Origin: Tunturibacter empetritectus
GTDB lineage: Bacteria; Acidobacteriota; Terriglobia; Terriglobales; Acidobacteriaceae
Assembly: GCF_040358985.1 (NCBI RefSeq)
Contig: NZ_CP132932.1
Span: 186,001-250,000 of the forward strand
Direction: 5' to 3'
Length of the DNA stretch: 64,000 nt
Part shown: piece after piece, positions 1 through 8,186 of the stretch
Position numbering within the stretch: the first letter of the stretch is position 1
How the letters are laid out: the number at the start of each line of letters is the position of its first letter
Program-made: the position numbers and the translations under genes
The notes under the pieces: model-generated
Told to the model about the DNA's origin: nothing
Databases searched by the model: none
Seen by the model: only the letters and a program-made list of their open reading frames with translations

Positions 1-290
1 ATTTGCAGAGTGCTGGAGACCGACGAAAAACCCTGTTTCTCGGCGGTGATCGAGTAAACCCCATATGGAAGCCGACGGATAACAGCGTTTCCCTTTTCAT
101 CGGTTATAAGGACGGTTCTATATTGGTTCCCCTGACTTATTACGGTCACGGATGCTTCGAGTCCTGCTCCAGTGGAATCGGTCGCTTTTAGAAGTAACTC
201 TCCCGTATTCGCCTGACCCATTGCGGAACAGACGCAAAGTAGCAGGCATCTTGTGACCCCGAAAGGTAGGCGTAAATTCAAATCCTTCAC
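1..290 (-). CDS. TonB-dependent receptor, N-terminal part (runs off left edge)
   Basis: Translation from a GTG at 290 gives a short signal peptide (charged start, then a Leu/Cys/Val core ending near SAMGQA). A carboxypeptidase-regulatory-like fold follows: TGELLLKATDSTGAG, then LITDEKGNAVIRRLPYG and YSITAEKQGF. This plug-proximal domain is typical of the N-terminus of acidobacterial TonB-dependent (Oar-like) outer-membrane receptors; the barrel would lie beyond the window. An in-frame TAA lies just upstream of the GTG, so the start is confined to this GTG or a nearby TTG at 281. The longer 132-codon frame on the same strand (118-516) has no family features and is probably spurious. The substrate is unknown. 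Confidence 0.72.
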   Translation of the reverse strand, partial: MKDLNLRLPFGVTRCLLLCVCSAMGQANTGELLLKATDSTGAGLEASVTVISQGNQYRTVLITDEKGNAVIRRLPYGVYSITAEKQGFSSVSSTLQ

Positions 291-792
291 CGTTTGTTAG
301 ACGTTTTAGGCCTGCGGGATTGGGTGTGGAGCAGTTTACATCCCATCCTTCGGGGAAGGAGCCGAGGATGGGCACACTTATGTTTTCGTGCTGACATCTC
401 CAATCGCAGGTCATCAAGGGAAAATTCGACAGCTTAGATGTCATGAACAACATTGTTGATTGAATGAACGGACTTTGTCTGCGTGGCCAAGGGCTGCGAG
501 TAGGTTGGTGTTTCAACTATCCCCATTAAAAGAAGTTGCGATTGGCGCTCGTACGACGCGGCAAAGTAACCAGCTTTCATTACTACTGTGCATACACGTG
601 TTCGGCTCAGATGCATTACATTTTGCGTTTAATGTGCTGCATGAGTCGGCACGTTTGTTGGCCTCCTGCCGCGGGAGCGAAAGATCCTGCTGCAGTTCTG
701 TCGTTCGATTCGGCCCTTGGTTGGAAACTCGTTAGGAATTTGATTCATCCTCCCCTCTCAACGAAACAACCTTGGGACGCTGGAGGGGAGTC
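291..792. other. Intergenic region between divergent genes
   Basis: About 500 bases separate the receptor gene from the plus-strand beta-propeller gene. Several short frames exist, but none has a recognisable product or good start signal. The only clear structure is the hairpin at 342-372. The region presumably holds the two divergent promoters, but I could not assign convincing -35/-10 boxes. Confidence 0.5.
342..372 (-). promoter_or_regulatory. Strong stem-loop upstream of the TonB-receptor start
   Basis: CCCATCC, one bulged T, TCGG, an 8-base loop, then CCGA and GGATGGG: an 11-bp stem about 50 bases upstream of the receptor GTG on its strand. No T-tract follows on either strand, so it looks more like a 5'-UTR structure than a terminator. 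The role is inferred. Confidence 0.4.
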
Positions 793-3700
793 ATGTCGCT
801 GGTTAAATTTGTGCCTATTGGTCTGGCCATCTCAGGTCTTCCACCTTACATTTCAAGCAGGTTTGAAGCAGCTGCGAGGTCCTTGTTAAGAGCAACGCTT
901 TTTTTCTGCGTATTCACTGCTATGACTGAGGCAGCGTTGGGCCAAGTCGCGACTTCGGTAAATGTGCCTACCTGGCGATACGACAATACTGAGGCGGGAG
1001 CAAATATTCAGGAGACACTACTGACTCCAACTAATGTTACTGGCTCATCGTTCGGTCTGCTTTTTTCGAGATCCGTAGATGGTTATGTCTATGCCCAGCC
1101 TCTCTACATCAACGGCCTTACGATGACCGATGGGCTCGTACACAACGTTGTTTTTGTAGCAACCGAGCATGACTCCGTTTACGCTTTCGATGCTGATTCG
1201 AATGCTGGCACAAATGCGCAGCCACTGTGGCAGATAAGCCTGCTCAACTCAGCTTATGGCGCTGCGCCTGGCGCAACCACGGTTCCCAGCGCGGATGTTG
1301 ACTCAAATGACATTGTTCCTGAAATAGGAATCACTAGTACCCCTGCGATCAACGTCACTGGCAACACGATGTACGTCATCGGCAAGACGAAGGAAGGTGG
1401 AGGATATGTACAGCGGCTGCATGCGATCAACATACTCACCGGAGCAGAGCAGCCAAACAGCCCAACAGTAATTCAAGCGACGGCGTTGGGCACAGGAGCT
1501 GGCAGCTCAGGCGGCCAAATCGCGTTTAGTCCGTTATGGCAGCTGAACCGCGCGGCCTTAAGTTACTACAACGGCATAGTGTATGCCGGGTTTGGTTCTC
1601 ACGGTGATAACGGCCCATGGCATGGCTGGTTGTTGGCATTTGATGGCACAACACTTGCCCAGACTGGGGCTATCTGTTTGTCTCCCAGCGGTTCTGGAGC
1701 TGGTGTCTGGGAGTCCGGTGCCGGAATGCCAATCGACAATGGAGGGACCAGCGGGCGAATGTTCTTTTCAACGGGTAATGGCTTGAACACTCCTTTCCCT
1801 CCTTTCAATCCGAGTGTCAATCTCGGGGACAGCGTTGTGGAAGTTAGTCTGTCAGGTGGCAGTCTTGCTGTGACTGATGCCTTCACTACCTTCAATCAGG
1901 CTGCGTTATCCGCAGCTGATCACGATCTGGGCTCCGGCGGGGTCCTTCTGTTGCCCGATCGAACAGGTCCCAATCCTCACCTCCTAATACAGGCGGGAAA
2001 AGAAGGACGCATCGTGGTTTTAGATCGAGATAATCTCGGTGGCTATTTACCCGGAGGCACTTCGAACACAAACGCTTTGCAGGATATTCTGGGCGCAACG
2101 ACAGGCATCTTCAGCACTCCCGCCTACTGGAATGGAAGTGTTTATATATGGGGTACTGGAGACTACCCTAAAGCGTTTAGCCTCAATAATGGTGTACTCG
2201 CATCTACCTCTTCCAGCCGGGGCACTATTACCTCCGGCTTCCCGGGGGCTAGTTTCGTTATATCTTCAAACGGGACACAGAACGGTATAGCGTGGGCTGT
2301 GCGGCAAACCGGGGGCACTGCTCCCGAGGTTCTCTACGCTTTCGATGCCACCGACTTGTCGAAGGTTTTGTATGAAAGCGATAAGCAGCCGCGCGACAAT
2401 CCTGGTCTGTCCAACAAATTTGTTGTACCTATTGTCACGAATGGCAAGGTGTACGTCGGAGCGCAGCATCAGCTTGATGTATTTGGCTTACTCAACGGCG
2501 AACCAGTTGCTGCGGTGCCAACCTTCATACCCAACGGGGGTGTCTTCGATTCGCCCCAACAGATATGGCTCAGTACGGCAACGCCCTCGACGAATATTTT
2601 TTATACGTTGGATGGAACAGCTCCTACCACTGGTTCCAATCTCTATACTTCGCCAATCTGGCTAACGGCCGCTACAACGGTCAAAGCGATGGCGAGTGGA
2701 ACCAACTACCTTCAGAGCTCGATAACCTCCGCAGCTTTCACTCCGTCACCATTGACGCCGTTGCCGGTATTCACCCCAGCCGGAGGCACCTATAACTCAG
2801 CGCAGCAGGTTGTATTGTCCGACAGGGACAGCTCCGCCACGATCTACTACACGCTGGATGGTTCCACGCCCACGACCTCATCTGCTGTCTATTCGAGTCC
2901 CATAGCGGTGGGAGCAAATACAACCATAAGCGCCTTAGCAGTAGATCCGGCGCGGCTGACAAATCACGCTGTCGCGGGCGCTTATGTTATACAGCCCGGC
3001 AGTTCGAGCATAAATTTTGGCAGCGGCTTTTCAACCGCTACTGGAATCACCTTTAACGGTTCAGCTACTACCAGTAGTGACGCGTGCCTTCTACTCACGA
3101 GCGGAGGCGTTAGCCAGGCGGGGAGCGCCTTCTATAACGTACCCATTGATATTCGCGCCTTTACGGCAGACTTTGCATTCCAGCTTATTAATCCGCAAGC
3201 GGACGGCTTCACGTTCACAATACAGAATGCAAAGGCCACTGCACTTGGAAGCAACGGCTCGGCGTTAGGTTATGCAAGCACGAAAGCCATGCCCACCAGC
3301 GTTGCTGTTAAGTTTGACTTCCACAACAACTCGGGAGAGGGCGACGACTCTACTGGTTTTTATATAGATGGAGCAATGCCCACGATTCCTGCCGTCGATA
3401 TGACGTCAAGCGGGGTCATTTTGAAGAGTGGCAACATCATGCAGGCTCATCTGTCTTATGACGGCACCACTCTAACGTTAACTCTGACCGACATCATCGC
3501 AGCTAAGACATTTATCTACAGTCAGGCGATTAATATTCCCCAGATTGTCGGAGCCAATACGGCATATGTAGGCTTCACAGGCGGATCCGGCGGAAGCACA
3601 GCAATCCAGAAGATCCTAACCTGGACCTACAGCGCCTCGGTGGCCGCAGTTCCTCCTGCATCTCCGACCTTCAGTCCCCCGAGTGGCAGCTATACGACGA

Positions 3701-4809
3701 CGCAAAACATTGCGCTCAGTGATACCACTTCGGGTGCCGCGATTTATTACACGATGGACGGCACGACTCCGACAACATCCTCTTCGGTGTACAGCAACCC
3801 TATTGCGGTTAATGCAGGAACGACGACAACATTCGAAGCGCTAGGTGTTGCGCCATCTGGCTTGCAAAGCGCTGTCACGACTGCAACCTATGTGATTTCG
3901 GCTGCGGTACCTGGTGTTACCGCCGTGCCGACGTTCTCCCCCGCGCCAGGCACATATGCGAGTGCGCAAAGCATTACGCTCTCCGACTCCACAGCGGGCA
4001 GTGTCATCTACTACACGGTGGACGGCACAACACCCAGCACCAGTTCTTCGGTGTATTCCAGCCCCATTCTGGTTGGATCAACTGAGACTATTCAAGCGGT
4101 GGCTATTGCTCCAGGTCTTTCGGCAAGCTCTGTGTCAAGTGGCGGGTACACGATCAGTCCGACGACTGAAGTAATCAATTTCCCAAACGGTTTCGCGGGT
4201 GCCGCAAGCAGTTTCATCTTTAACGGAGTTGGGATTCTGAGCGGTTCGACGCTGCAGATGATGACTGCAAGCCAGACTTCTTCCAGAAGTTCGATATGGT
4301 TTACACCGGCTGTCAACATTGCTACATTTACGACCGACTTTGATTTTCAGATTCTCAACGGGGTGGCAGATGGTTTTACCTTCGCCATTCAAACTAAAGG
4401 ACCCTTGGCCATTGGATCGACAGGAAACGCGCTGGGATACGGAGGCGGAATTTCTGGAATAGGAAAAAGTCTGGCAATCAAGTTCGATATTCACAACAAC
4501 TCCGGTGAAGGATCAGACTCTACCGGGTTCTATACAGATGGAGCACAGCCAACGATACCTTCCATGAATCTGACTCCTTCCAATGTAATCTTGACTAGCG
4601 GACACATCTTGCATGCGCACGTCACTTACGACGGTACGAACCTTACATTGACGCTTACCGACACTACAACATCTGCGAGCTTTACCGCGACCGAAGCTGT
4701 GAATTTAGCCAGCGTACTTGGTGGCACAACTGCCTATTTGGGCTTCACAGCGGGAAGTGGCGGCTCAAGCATGAACGCTAACATTCTTGACTGGACATAT
4801 CACAATTAG
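793..4809 (+). CDS. Exported multidomain beta-propeller / lectin protein
   Basis: The ATG at 793 is chosen because GGAGGGGAG lies directly before it; an in-frame ATG at 772 lacks this. An N-terminal hydrophobic segment ends near AALGQ (signal peptide). Residues about 55-570 form a PQQ-like/beta-propeller region (ATEHDSVYAFDAD, FFSTGNG). Then come two chitobiase/hexosaminidase C-terminal-like repeats (about 576-650 and 656-735; IYYTLDGSTPTTSS), an L-type (legume-like) lectin domain (about 739-945; ADGFTFTIQ, KFDFHNNSGEG), two more such repeats (about 957-1120) and a second lectin domain (about 1126-1338). The order suggests a secreted carbohydrate-binding protein; no catalytic site was recognised. 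Codon use looks less GC-rich than in most neighbours. Its propeller resembles that of the next gene. Confidence 0.8.
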   Translation: MSLVKFVPIGLAISGLPPYISSRFEAAARSLLRATLFFCVFTAMTEAALGQVATSVNVPTWRYDNTEAGANIQETLLTPTNVTGSSFGLLFSRSVDGYVYAQPLYINGLTMTDGLVHNVVFVATEHDSVYAFDADSNAGTNAQPLWQISLLNSAYGAAPGATTVPSADVDSNDIVPEIGITSTPAINVTGNTMYVIGKTKEGGGYVQRLHAINILTGAEQPNSPTVIQATALGTGAGSSGGQIAFSPLWQLNRAALSYYNGIVYAGFGSHGDNGPWHGWLLAFDGTTLAQTGAICLSPSGSGAGVWESGAGMPIDNGGTSGRMFFSTGNGLNTPFPPFNPSVNLGDSVVEVSLSGGSLAVTDAFTTFNQAALSAADHDLGSGGVLLLPDRTGPNPHLLIQAGKEGRIVVLDRDNLGGYLPGGTSNTNALQDILGATTGIFSTPAYWNGSVYIWGTGDYPKAFSLNNGVLASTSSSRGTITSGFPGASFVISSNGTQNGIAWAVRQTGGTAPEVLYAFDATDLSKVLYESDKQPRDNPGLSNKFVVPIVTNGKVYVGAQHQLDVFGLLNGEPVAAVPTFIPNGGVFDSPQQIWLSTATPSTNIFYTLDGTAPTTGSNLYTSPIWLTAATTVKAMASGTNYLQSSITSAAFTPSPLTPLPVFTPAGGTYNSAQQVVLSDRDSSATIYYTLDGSTPTTSSAVYSSPIAVGANTTISALAVDPARLTNHAVAGAYVIQPGSSSINFGSGFSTATGITFNGSATTSSDACLLLTSGGVSQAGSAFYNVPIDIRAFTADFAFQLINPQADGFTFTIQNAKATALGSNGSALGYASTKAMPTSVAVKFDFHNNSGEGDDSTGFYIDGAMPTIPAVDMTSSGVILKSGNIMQAHLSYDGTTLTLTLTDIIAAKTFIYSQAINIPQIVGANTAYVGFTGGSGGSTAIQKILTWTYSASVAAVPPASPTFSPPSGSYTTTQNIALSDTTSGAAIYYTMDGTTPTTSSSVYSNPIAVNAGTTTTFEALGVAPSGLQSAVTTATYVISAAVPGVTAVPTFSPAPGTYASAQSITLSDSTAGSVIYYTVDGTTPSTSSSVYSSPILVGSTETIQAVAIAPGLSASSVSSGGYTISPTTEVINFPNGFAGAASSFIFNGVGILSGSTLQMMTASQTSSRSSIWFTPAVNIATFTTDFDFQILNGVADGFTFAIQTKGPLAIGSTGNALGYGGGISGIGKSLAIKFDIHNNSGEGSDSTGFYTDGAQPTIPSMNLTPSNVILTSGHILHAHVTYDGTNLTLTLTDTTTSASFTATEAVNLASVLGGTTAYLGFTAGSGGSSMNANILDWTYHN

Positions 4810-5139
4810 CAAACGCAAATGCTGCATGGATCCGGTTTTTGGTTACGGATCGTCAAATTGAATCGACAACACTCAATTTCGCACAGACATACGATTTTTC
4901 TGCATCTGTCTATCGCGGACTGGCCGTCGGTCAGCAAACTCTCATTTGACGTGGTCGCAGTCCAAGTCGCCCCCGGGCGCGTAGTCTAAGTCTACCCGCT
5001 TCTCAACTCGGGTTGAGAGCGCGGACCAGAGTTATACATTTTGGTGACAGCTGGCGGAGCGGATGGATGTAGTTTTGGTTTGTCTTGAATGGACAGGTGC
5101 GGGTAGTCCAGGTTAAGTGTTCAGTCTCGGAGGGTGGTT
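4810..5139. other. Intergenic region with one perfect hairpin
   Basis: About 330 bases between the two propeller genes. The only structure noted is TCTCAAC-tcgg-GTTGAGA at 5001-5018, a perfect 7-bp inverted repeat. It has no T-tract, so terminator activity is doubtful; it could be an operator. No gene was seen. Confidence 0.45.
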
Positions 5140-7464
5140 ATGGGACCTGTCTCGAAGGCGATGAGTGGGTGTCTTGGTAACGGACCAGGTGCAGGATTGC
5201 GTAGTGGGCTTAGAGCTGGAATCGGTTTGATTGTGTTCTCCGTTGCCTTGACGTCTTGCGGAGGGAAAAGTGCGCCGGCACCGGCTCCAGCGGACTTCTC
5301 TCTCGCGTCTATGCCTGCGGCGATCACGCTTATGCCGGGCGCTGGGGGACAGCAGGTGAATGTGACTGCGACAGCGGCGAACGGCTTTACTGGAATGGTT
5401 GCAGTTGCAATTACTGGACTGCCGGCTGGGGTGACCGCGCAGCCGGCGACGCTTATGCTGACTCCTGGCACGGGACAGAGTGTGACCGTAACTGCGGCGG
5501 CGAGCGCGATGGTGGGGAACGCTACGCTGACGCTGACGGGGAATTCCGGGGCATTGACGCACAGCTCCACGGTAGCAGCGACCATCTCCGCGCCTCCGCC
5601 CGACTTTACGCTGACGCTGGCGCCCACATCGCTGACGTTGGTCGGCGGAGCAGCTGGTGTGCCGGTGAGTGTGACTGGAGGCGCAATGAACGGGTTCAGC
5701 GGCACGGTGGCGGTTACGATTGCGGGACTGCCTGTGGGAGTGACGGCGAATCCTGCGACACTGAGTCTTGTTCCGGGGAAGGCGCAGAGCACGATTCTGT
5801 CGGCGGCGCTCAGTGTGGCGTCGGCATCGGCCACAGTGACGATCACGGGTACGTCAGGAGGCATCGTCCATACTGCGTCGCTGGTTTTGACGGTGCAGTC
5901 GGTGGCGATGACGAACGCGCCGGATGTGACGACGTTCCACTACGACCTCGCGCGTGATGGGCTGAATGCGCAGGAGACGATTCTTTCGCCGAGCAATGTG
6001 AACTCGACGCAGTTTGGCAAGATCGCGTTTGATGCGGCCGACGGCAAGGTGGATGCGCAGCCGCTCTATCTGGCGAATGTACCAATACTCGGACAGTCGA
6101 GCAGCCAGCTGCACAATGTCTTGTATGTGGCGACGGAGCATGACAGCGTGTATGCGTTCGACGCGGATACGGGCGTACAGCTGTGGGTGAAGTCGCTCCT
6201 GGGCAGCGGCGAGACGACGAGCGACGATCATGGATGCTCGCAGATTACGCCGGAGATCGGGATCACCTCGACTCCGGTAATCGATCGCAAGCAGGGGACA
6301 AATGGGACTCTGTTTACTATCGGGATGACCAAGGATACAAGTGGGGGATATCACCATCGGTTGCATGCGCTGGACTTGACGACAGGCGCGGATCTGTCCA
6401 CACCCACGGAGATTGCGGCCAGCTATCCGGGAACGGGAGACAATAGCCAGAACGGCAGCGTGGTCTTTGATCCTGCGCAATATGCGGAGCGGGCGGGGCT
6501 TCTTTTGGTGAACGGCACGATCTACACAGGCTGGACTTCTCACTGCGATGCGGGTTTGTACACGGGTTGGGTGATGGGGTATAGCGAGTCGACGCTACAG
6601 CAGACGCAGCTGCTGAACTTGACGCCGGATGGGGACGAGGGTTCGATCTGGATGAGCGGGGATGGAATGGCTGCAGACAGCAGCGGATTCATCTATCTGC
6701 TGGATGCGAATGGGACGTTTGATACGACGCTGACGACGGCGGGATTTCCGGCGCAGGGCGATTACGGAAATGCGATGGTGAAACTTTCGACAGCGAGTGG
6801 GAAGCTGGCGGTGGTGGACTACTTTGAGACGTATAACGGGAGCGCGGAGTCGAGCGAGGATCTGGATTTGGGATCGGGTGGAGCGATGCTGCTGCCGGAT
6901 CAGAAGGATGCCAGCGGCGGGGTGCATCACCTGATTGTGGCCGCGGGCAAAGATAAGAATATCTATCTGGCCGATCGGGACAACATGGGTAAGTTCAATC
7001 CGGCGAGCGATCCGATGGACAGCAATATCTACCAGGAGATTCCAGGGGCGATGGCGGGGATGGTGTACTCGACGCCAGCGTACTTCAACGGGGTGGTGTA
7101 CTACGCGGCTGACGGGGATGTGCTGAAGGCGTTTCCATTGACGAATGCGGTGATGGCTACGAATCCTTCGAACAAGACGTCGGTGACGTTCCAGCATCCG
7201 GGGCCAACGCCAACGATCTCGGCGAATGGGACGCAGAATGGGATCGTGTGGGCGTTAGAGTCTGGCTTGACGATGCCGGGGGTATTGCACGCGTACGATC
7301 CGGCGAATTTGTCGCATGAGTTGTACAACAGCGGCCAAGCTGCGAATGGACGCGACAACTTTGGGAACGGCAACAAGTTTATTGCACCGGTGATCGTGAA
7401 CGGAAAGGTGTACGTCGGCACGCAAAACGGGGTGACAGTGTTTGGGCTGCTACCGACCCAATGA
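5140..7464 (+). CDS. Lipoprotein with Ig-like repeats and beta-propeller
   Basis: The ATG at 5140 is preceded by GGAGG at 5129-5133. The N-terminus ends in a lipobox (SVALTSC, Cys40), so the mature protein should be lipid-anchored, followed by an Ala/Pro spacer. Two repeated Ig-like modules follow (about 50-140 and 145-240), each with an NGF(T/S)G.VAV.I.GLP.GV pattern. From about residue 250 a propeller begins whose markers match the upstream gene (NAQETILSPSNV, VLYVATEHDSVYAFDAD, DLDLGSGGAMLLPDQ, TPTISANGTQNGI). The two genes are therefore paralogous in the propeller but carry different accessory domains. The ligand is unknown. Confidence 0.8.
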   Translation: MGPVSKAMSGCLGNGPGAGLRSGLRAGIGLIVFSVALTSCGGKSAPAPAPADFSLASMPAAITLMPGAGGQQVNVTATAANGFTGMVAVAITGLPAGVTAQPATLMLTPGTGQSVTVTAAASAMVGNATLTLTGNSGALTHSSTVAATISAPPPDFTLTLAPTSLTLVGGAAGVPVSVTGGAMNGFSGTVAVTIAGLPVGVTANPATLSLVPGKAQSTILSAALSVASASATVTITGTSGGIVHTASLVLTVQSVAMTNAPDVTTFHYDLARDGLNAQETILSPSNVNSTQFGKIAFDAADGKVDAQPLYLANVPILGQSSSQLHNVLYVATEHDSVYAFDADTGVQLWVKSLLGSGETTSDDHGCSQITPEIGITSTPVIDRKQGTNGTLFTIGMTKDTSGGYHHRLHALDLTTGADLSTPTEIAASYPGTGDNSQNGSVVFDPAQYAERAGLLLVNGTIYTGWTSHCDAGLYTGWVMGYSESTLQQTQLLNLTPDGDEGSIWMSGDGMAADSSGFIYLLDANGTFDTTLTTAGFPAQGDYGNAMVKLSTASGKLAVVDYFETYNGSAESSEDLDLGSGGAMLLPDQKDASGGVHHLIVAAGKDKNIYLADRDNMGKFNPASDPMDSNIYQEIPGAMAGMVYSTPAYFNGVVYYAADGDVLKAFPLTNAVMATNPSNKTSVTFQHPGPTPTISANGTQNGIVWALESGLTMPGVLHAYDPANLSHELYNSGQAANGRDNFGNGNKFIAPVIVNGKVYVGTQNGVTVFGLLPTQ

Positions 7465-7838
7465 GTTAGTGTGTGTGGCAGATTCTATTTTGCCCTCAAA
7501 ACACCGGTCTTCGTGCACTGCTACAACTGGCCATTCGAACTAGCCCGAACCAGACAGCTCCGGGCAGTTCGCAGTCGATCAGGAACTCACAAGGCTCTCG
7601 GCACAGAACTCAATGAGTGCATTGACCTGAAGTCAACAGTTGAGGTTGGAGCTACTTGCAGATCTCTCGACACTTGCCGACTTTTCGTTAGAAATCAAAC
7701 TCGCCGCTTCAATAAACAATGTTCCGGCGTTTCCCGACGGCTCTTCTGGGTTTGTCGGCAAAAGTTAATATTTCCTGTTGCTTTCCAAAAGGAAGCATGC
7801 CATATTATTCCTGTTGGAAACCTAAAGGTTGATTTGTC
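7465..7838. other. Intergenic region upstream of padR/ADOP
   Basis: About 370 bases. A 123-codon open frame here has no recognisable product and no ribosome-binding site. At 7819-7830 AACCT-aa-AGGTT is a perfect dyad that overlaps the probable ribosome-binding site (AAAGG) of the PadR gene; it could be an autoregulatory site or a structure that masks the site. Confidence 0.45.
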
Positions 7839-8186
7839 ATGAAGGAAAAGCCCGACGTCTTGCAAGGTACGCTCGCACTGATGGTCCTCAAGACACTCGA
7901 TGTCCTGGGACCGCAGCACGGCTGGGGAATAGCCCGGCGCATCGAGCAGATTAGCGGAGACCTTCTGGCTGTCAACCAGGGTACGCTTTATCCCTTGCTG
8001 CTCAGGCTGGAGCATGAAGACTCGATTGCCTCCGAGTGGGGCGCATCGGAGAACAACCGCCGCGCGCGCTTCTATCGGCTTACCGCGGCCGGCCGCAAGC
8101 AACTCCAGGCGGAGACCCGCGAATGGGAGCAAACAGCAGCGATCATCGCGCGCTTTTTCAAACTCAAGGCGGAGGATTTAACATGA
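7839..8186 (+). CDS. PadR-family transcriptional regulator (acidobacterial ADOP-linked type)
   Basis: A 115-residue PadR winged-helix protein: LQGTLALMVLKTLDVLGPQHGWGIA, then NQGTLYPLLLRLE (recognition helix) and ARFYRLTAAGRKQL (wing). It lacks the long C-terminal helical domain of PadR subfamily 1, so it is subfamily-2-like. Its stop overlaps the start of the permease gene (ATGA at 8183-8186), so the two are almost certainly co-transcribed and translationally coupled. This pairing is characteristic of Acidobacteriota, where such regulators are thought to control the neighbouring orphan permease. The inducer is unknown. Confidence 0.92.
   Translation: MKEKPDVLQGTLALMVLKTLDVLGPQHGWGIARRIEQISGDLLAVNQGTLYPLLLRLEHEDSIASEWGASENNRRARFYRLTAAGRKQLQAETREWEQTAAIIARFFKLKAEDLT

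Noticed and set aside
118-516. 132-codon minus-strand open frame
   Set aside because: The overlapping frame starting at GTG 290 encodes a recognisable signal peptide and carboxypeptidase-regulatory-like domain; this one has no family features.
460-735. Plus-strand frames between the receptor and propeller genes
   Set aside because: Cys/Arg-rich translations without ribosome-binding site or family features.
7471-7842. 123-codon plus-strand frame before padR
   Set aside because: No start signal and no recognisable domain; it overlaps the padR leader.
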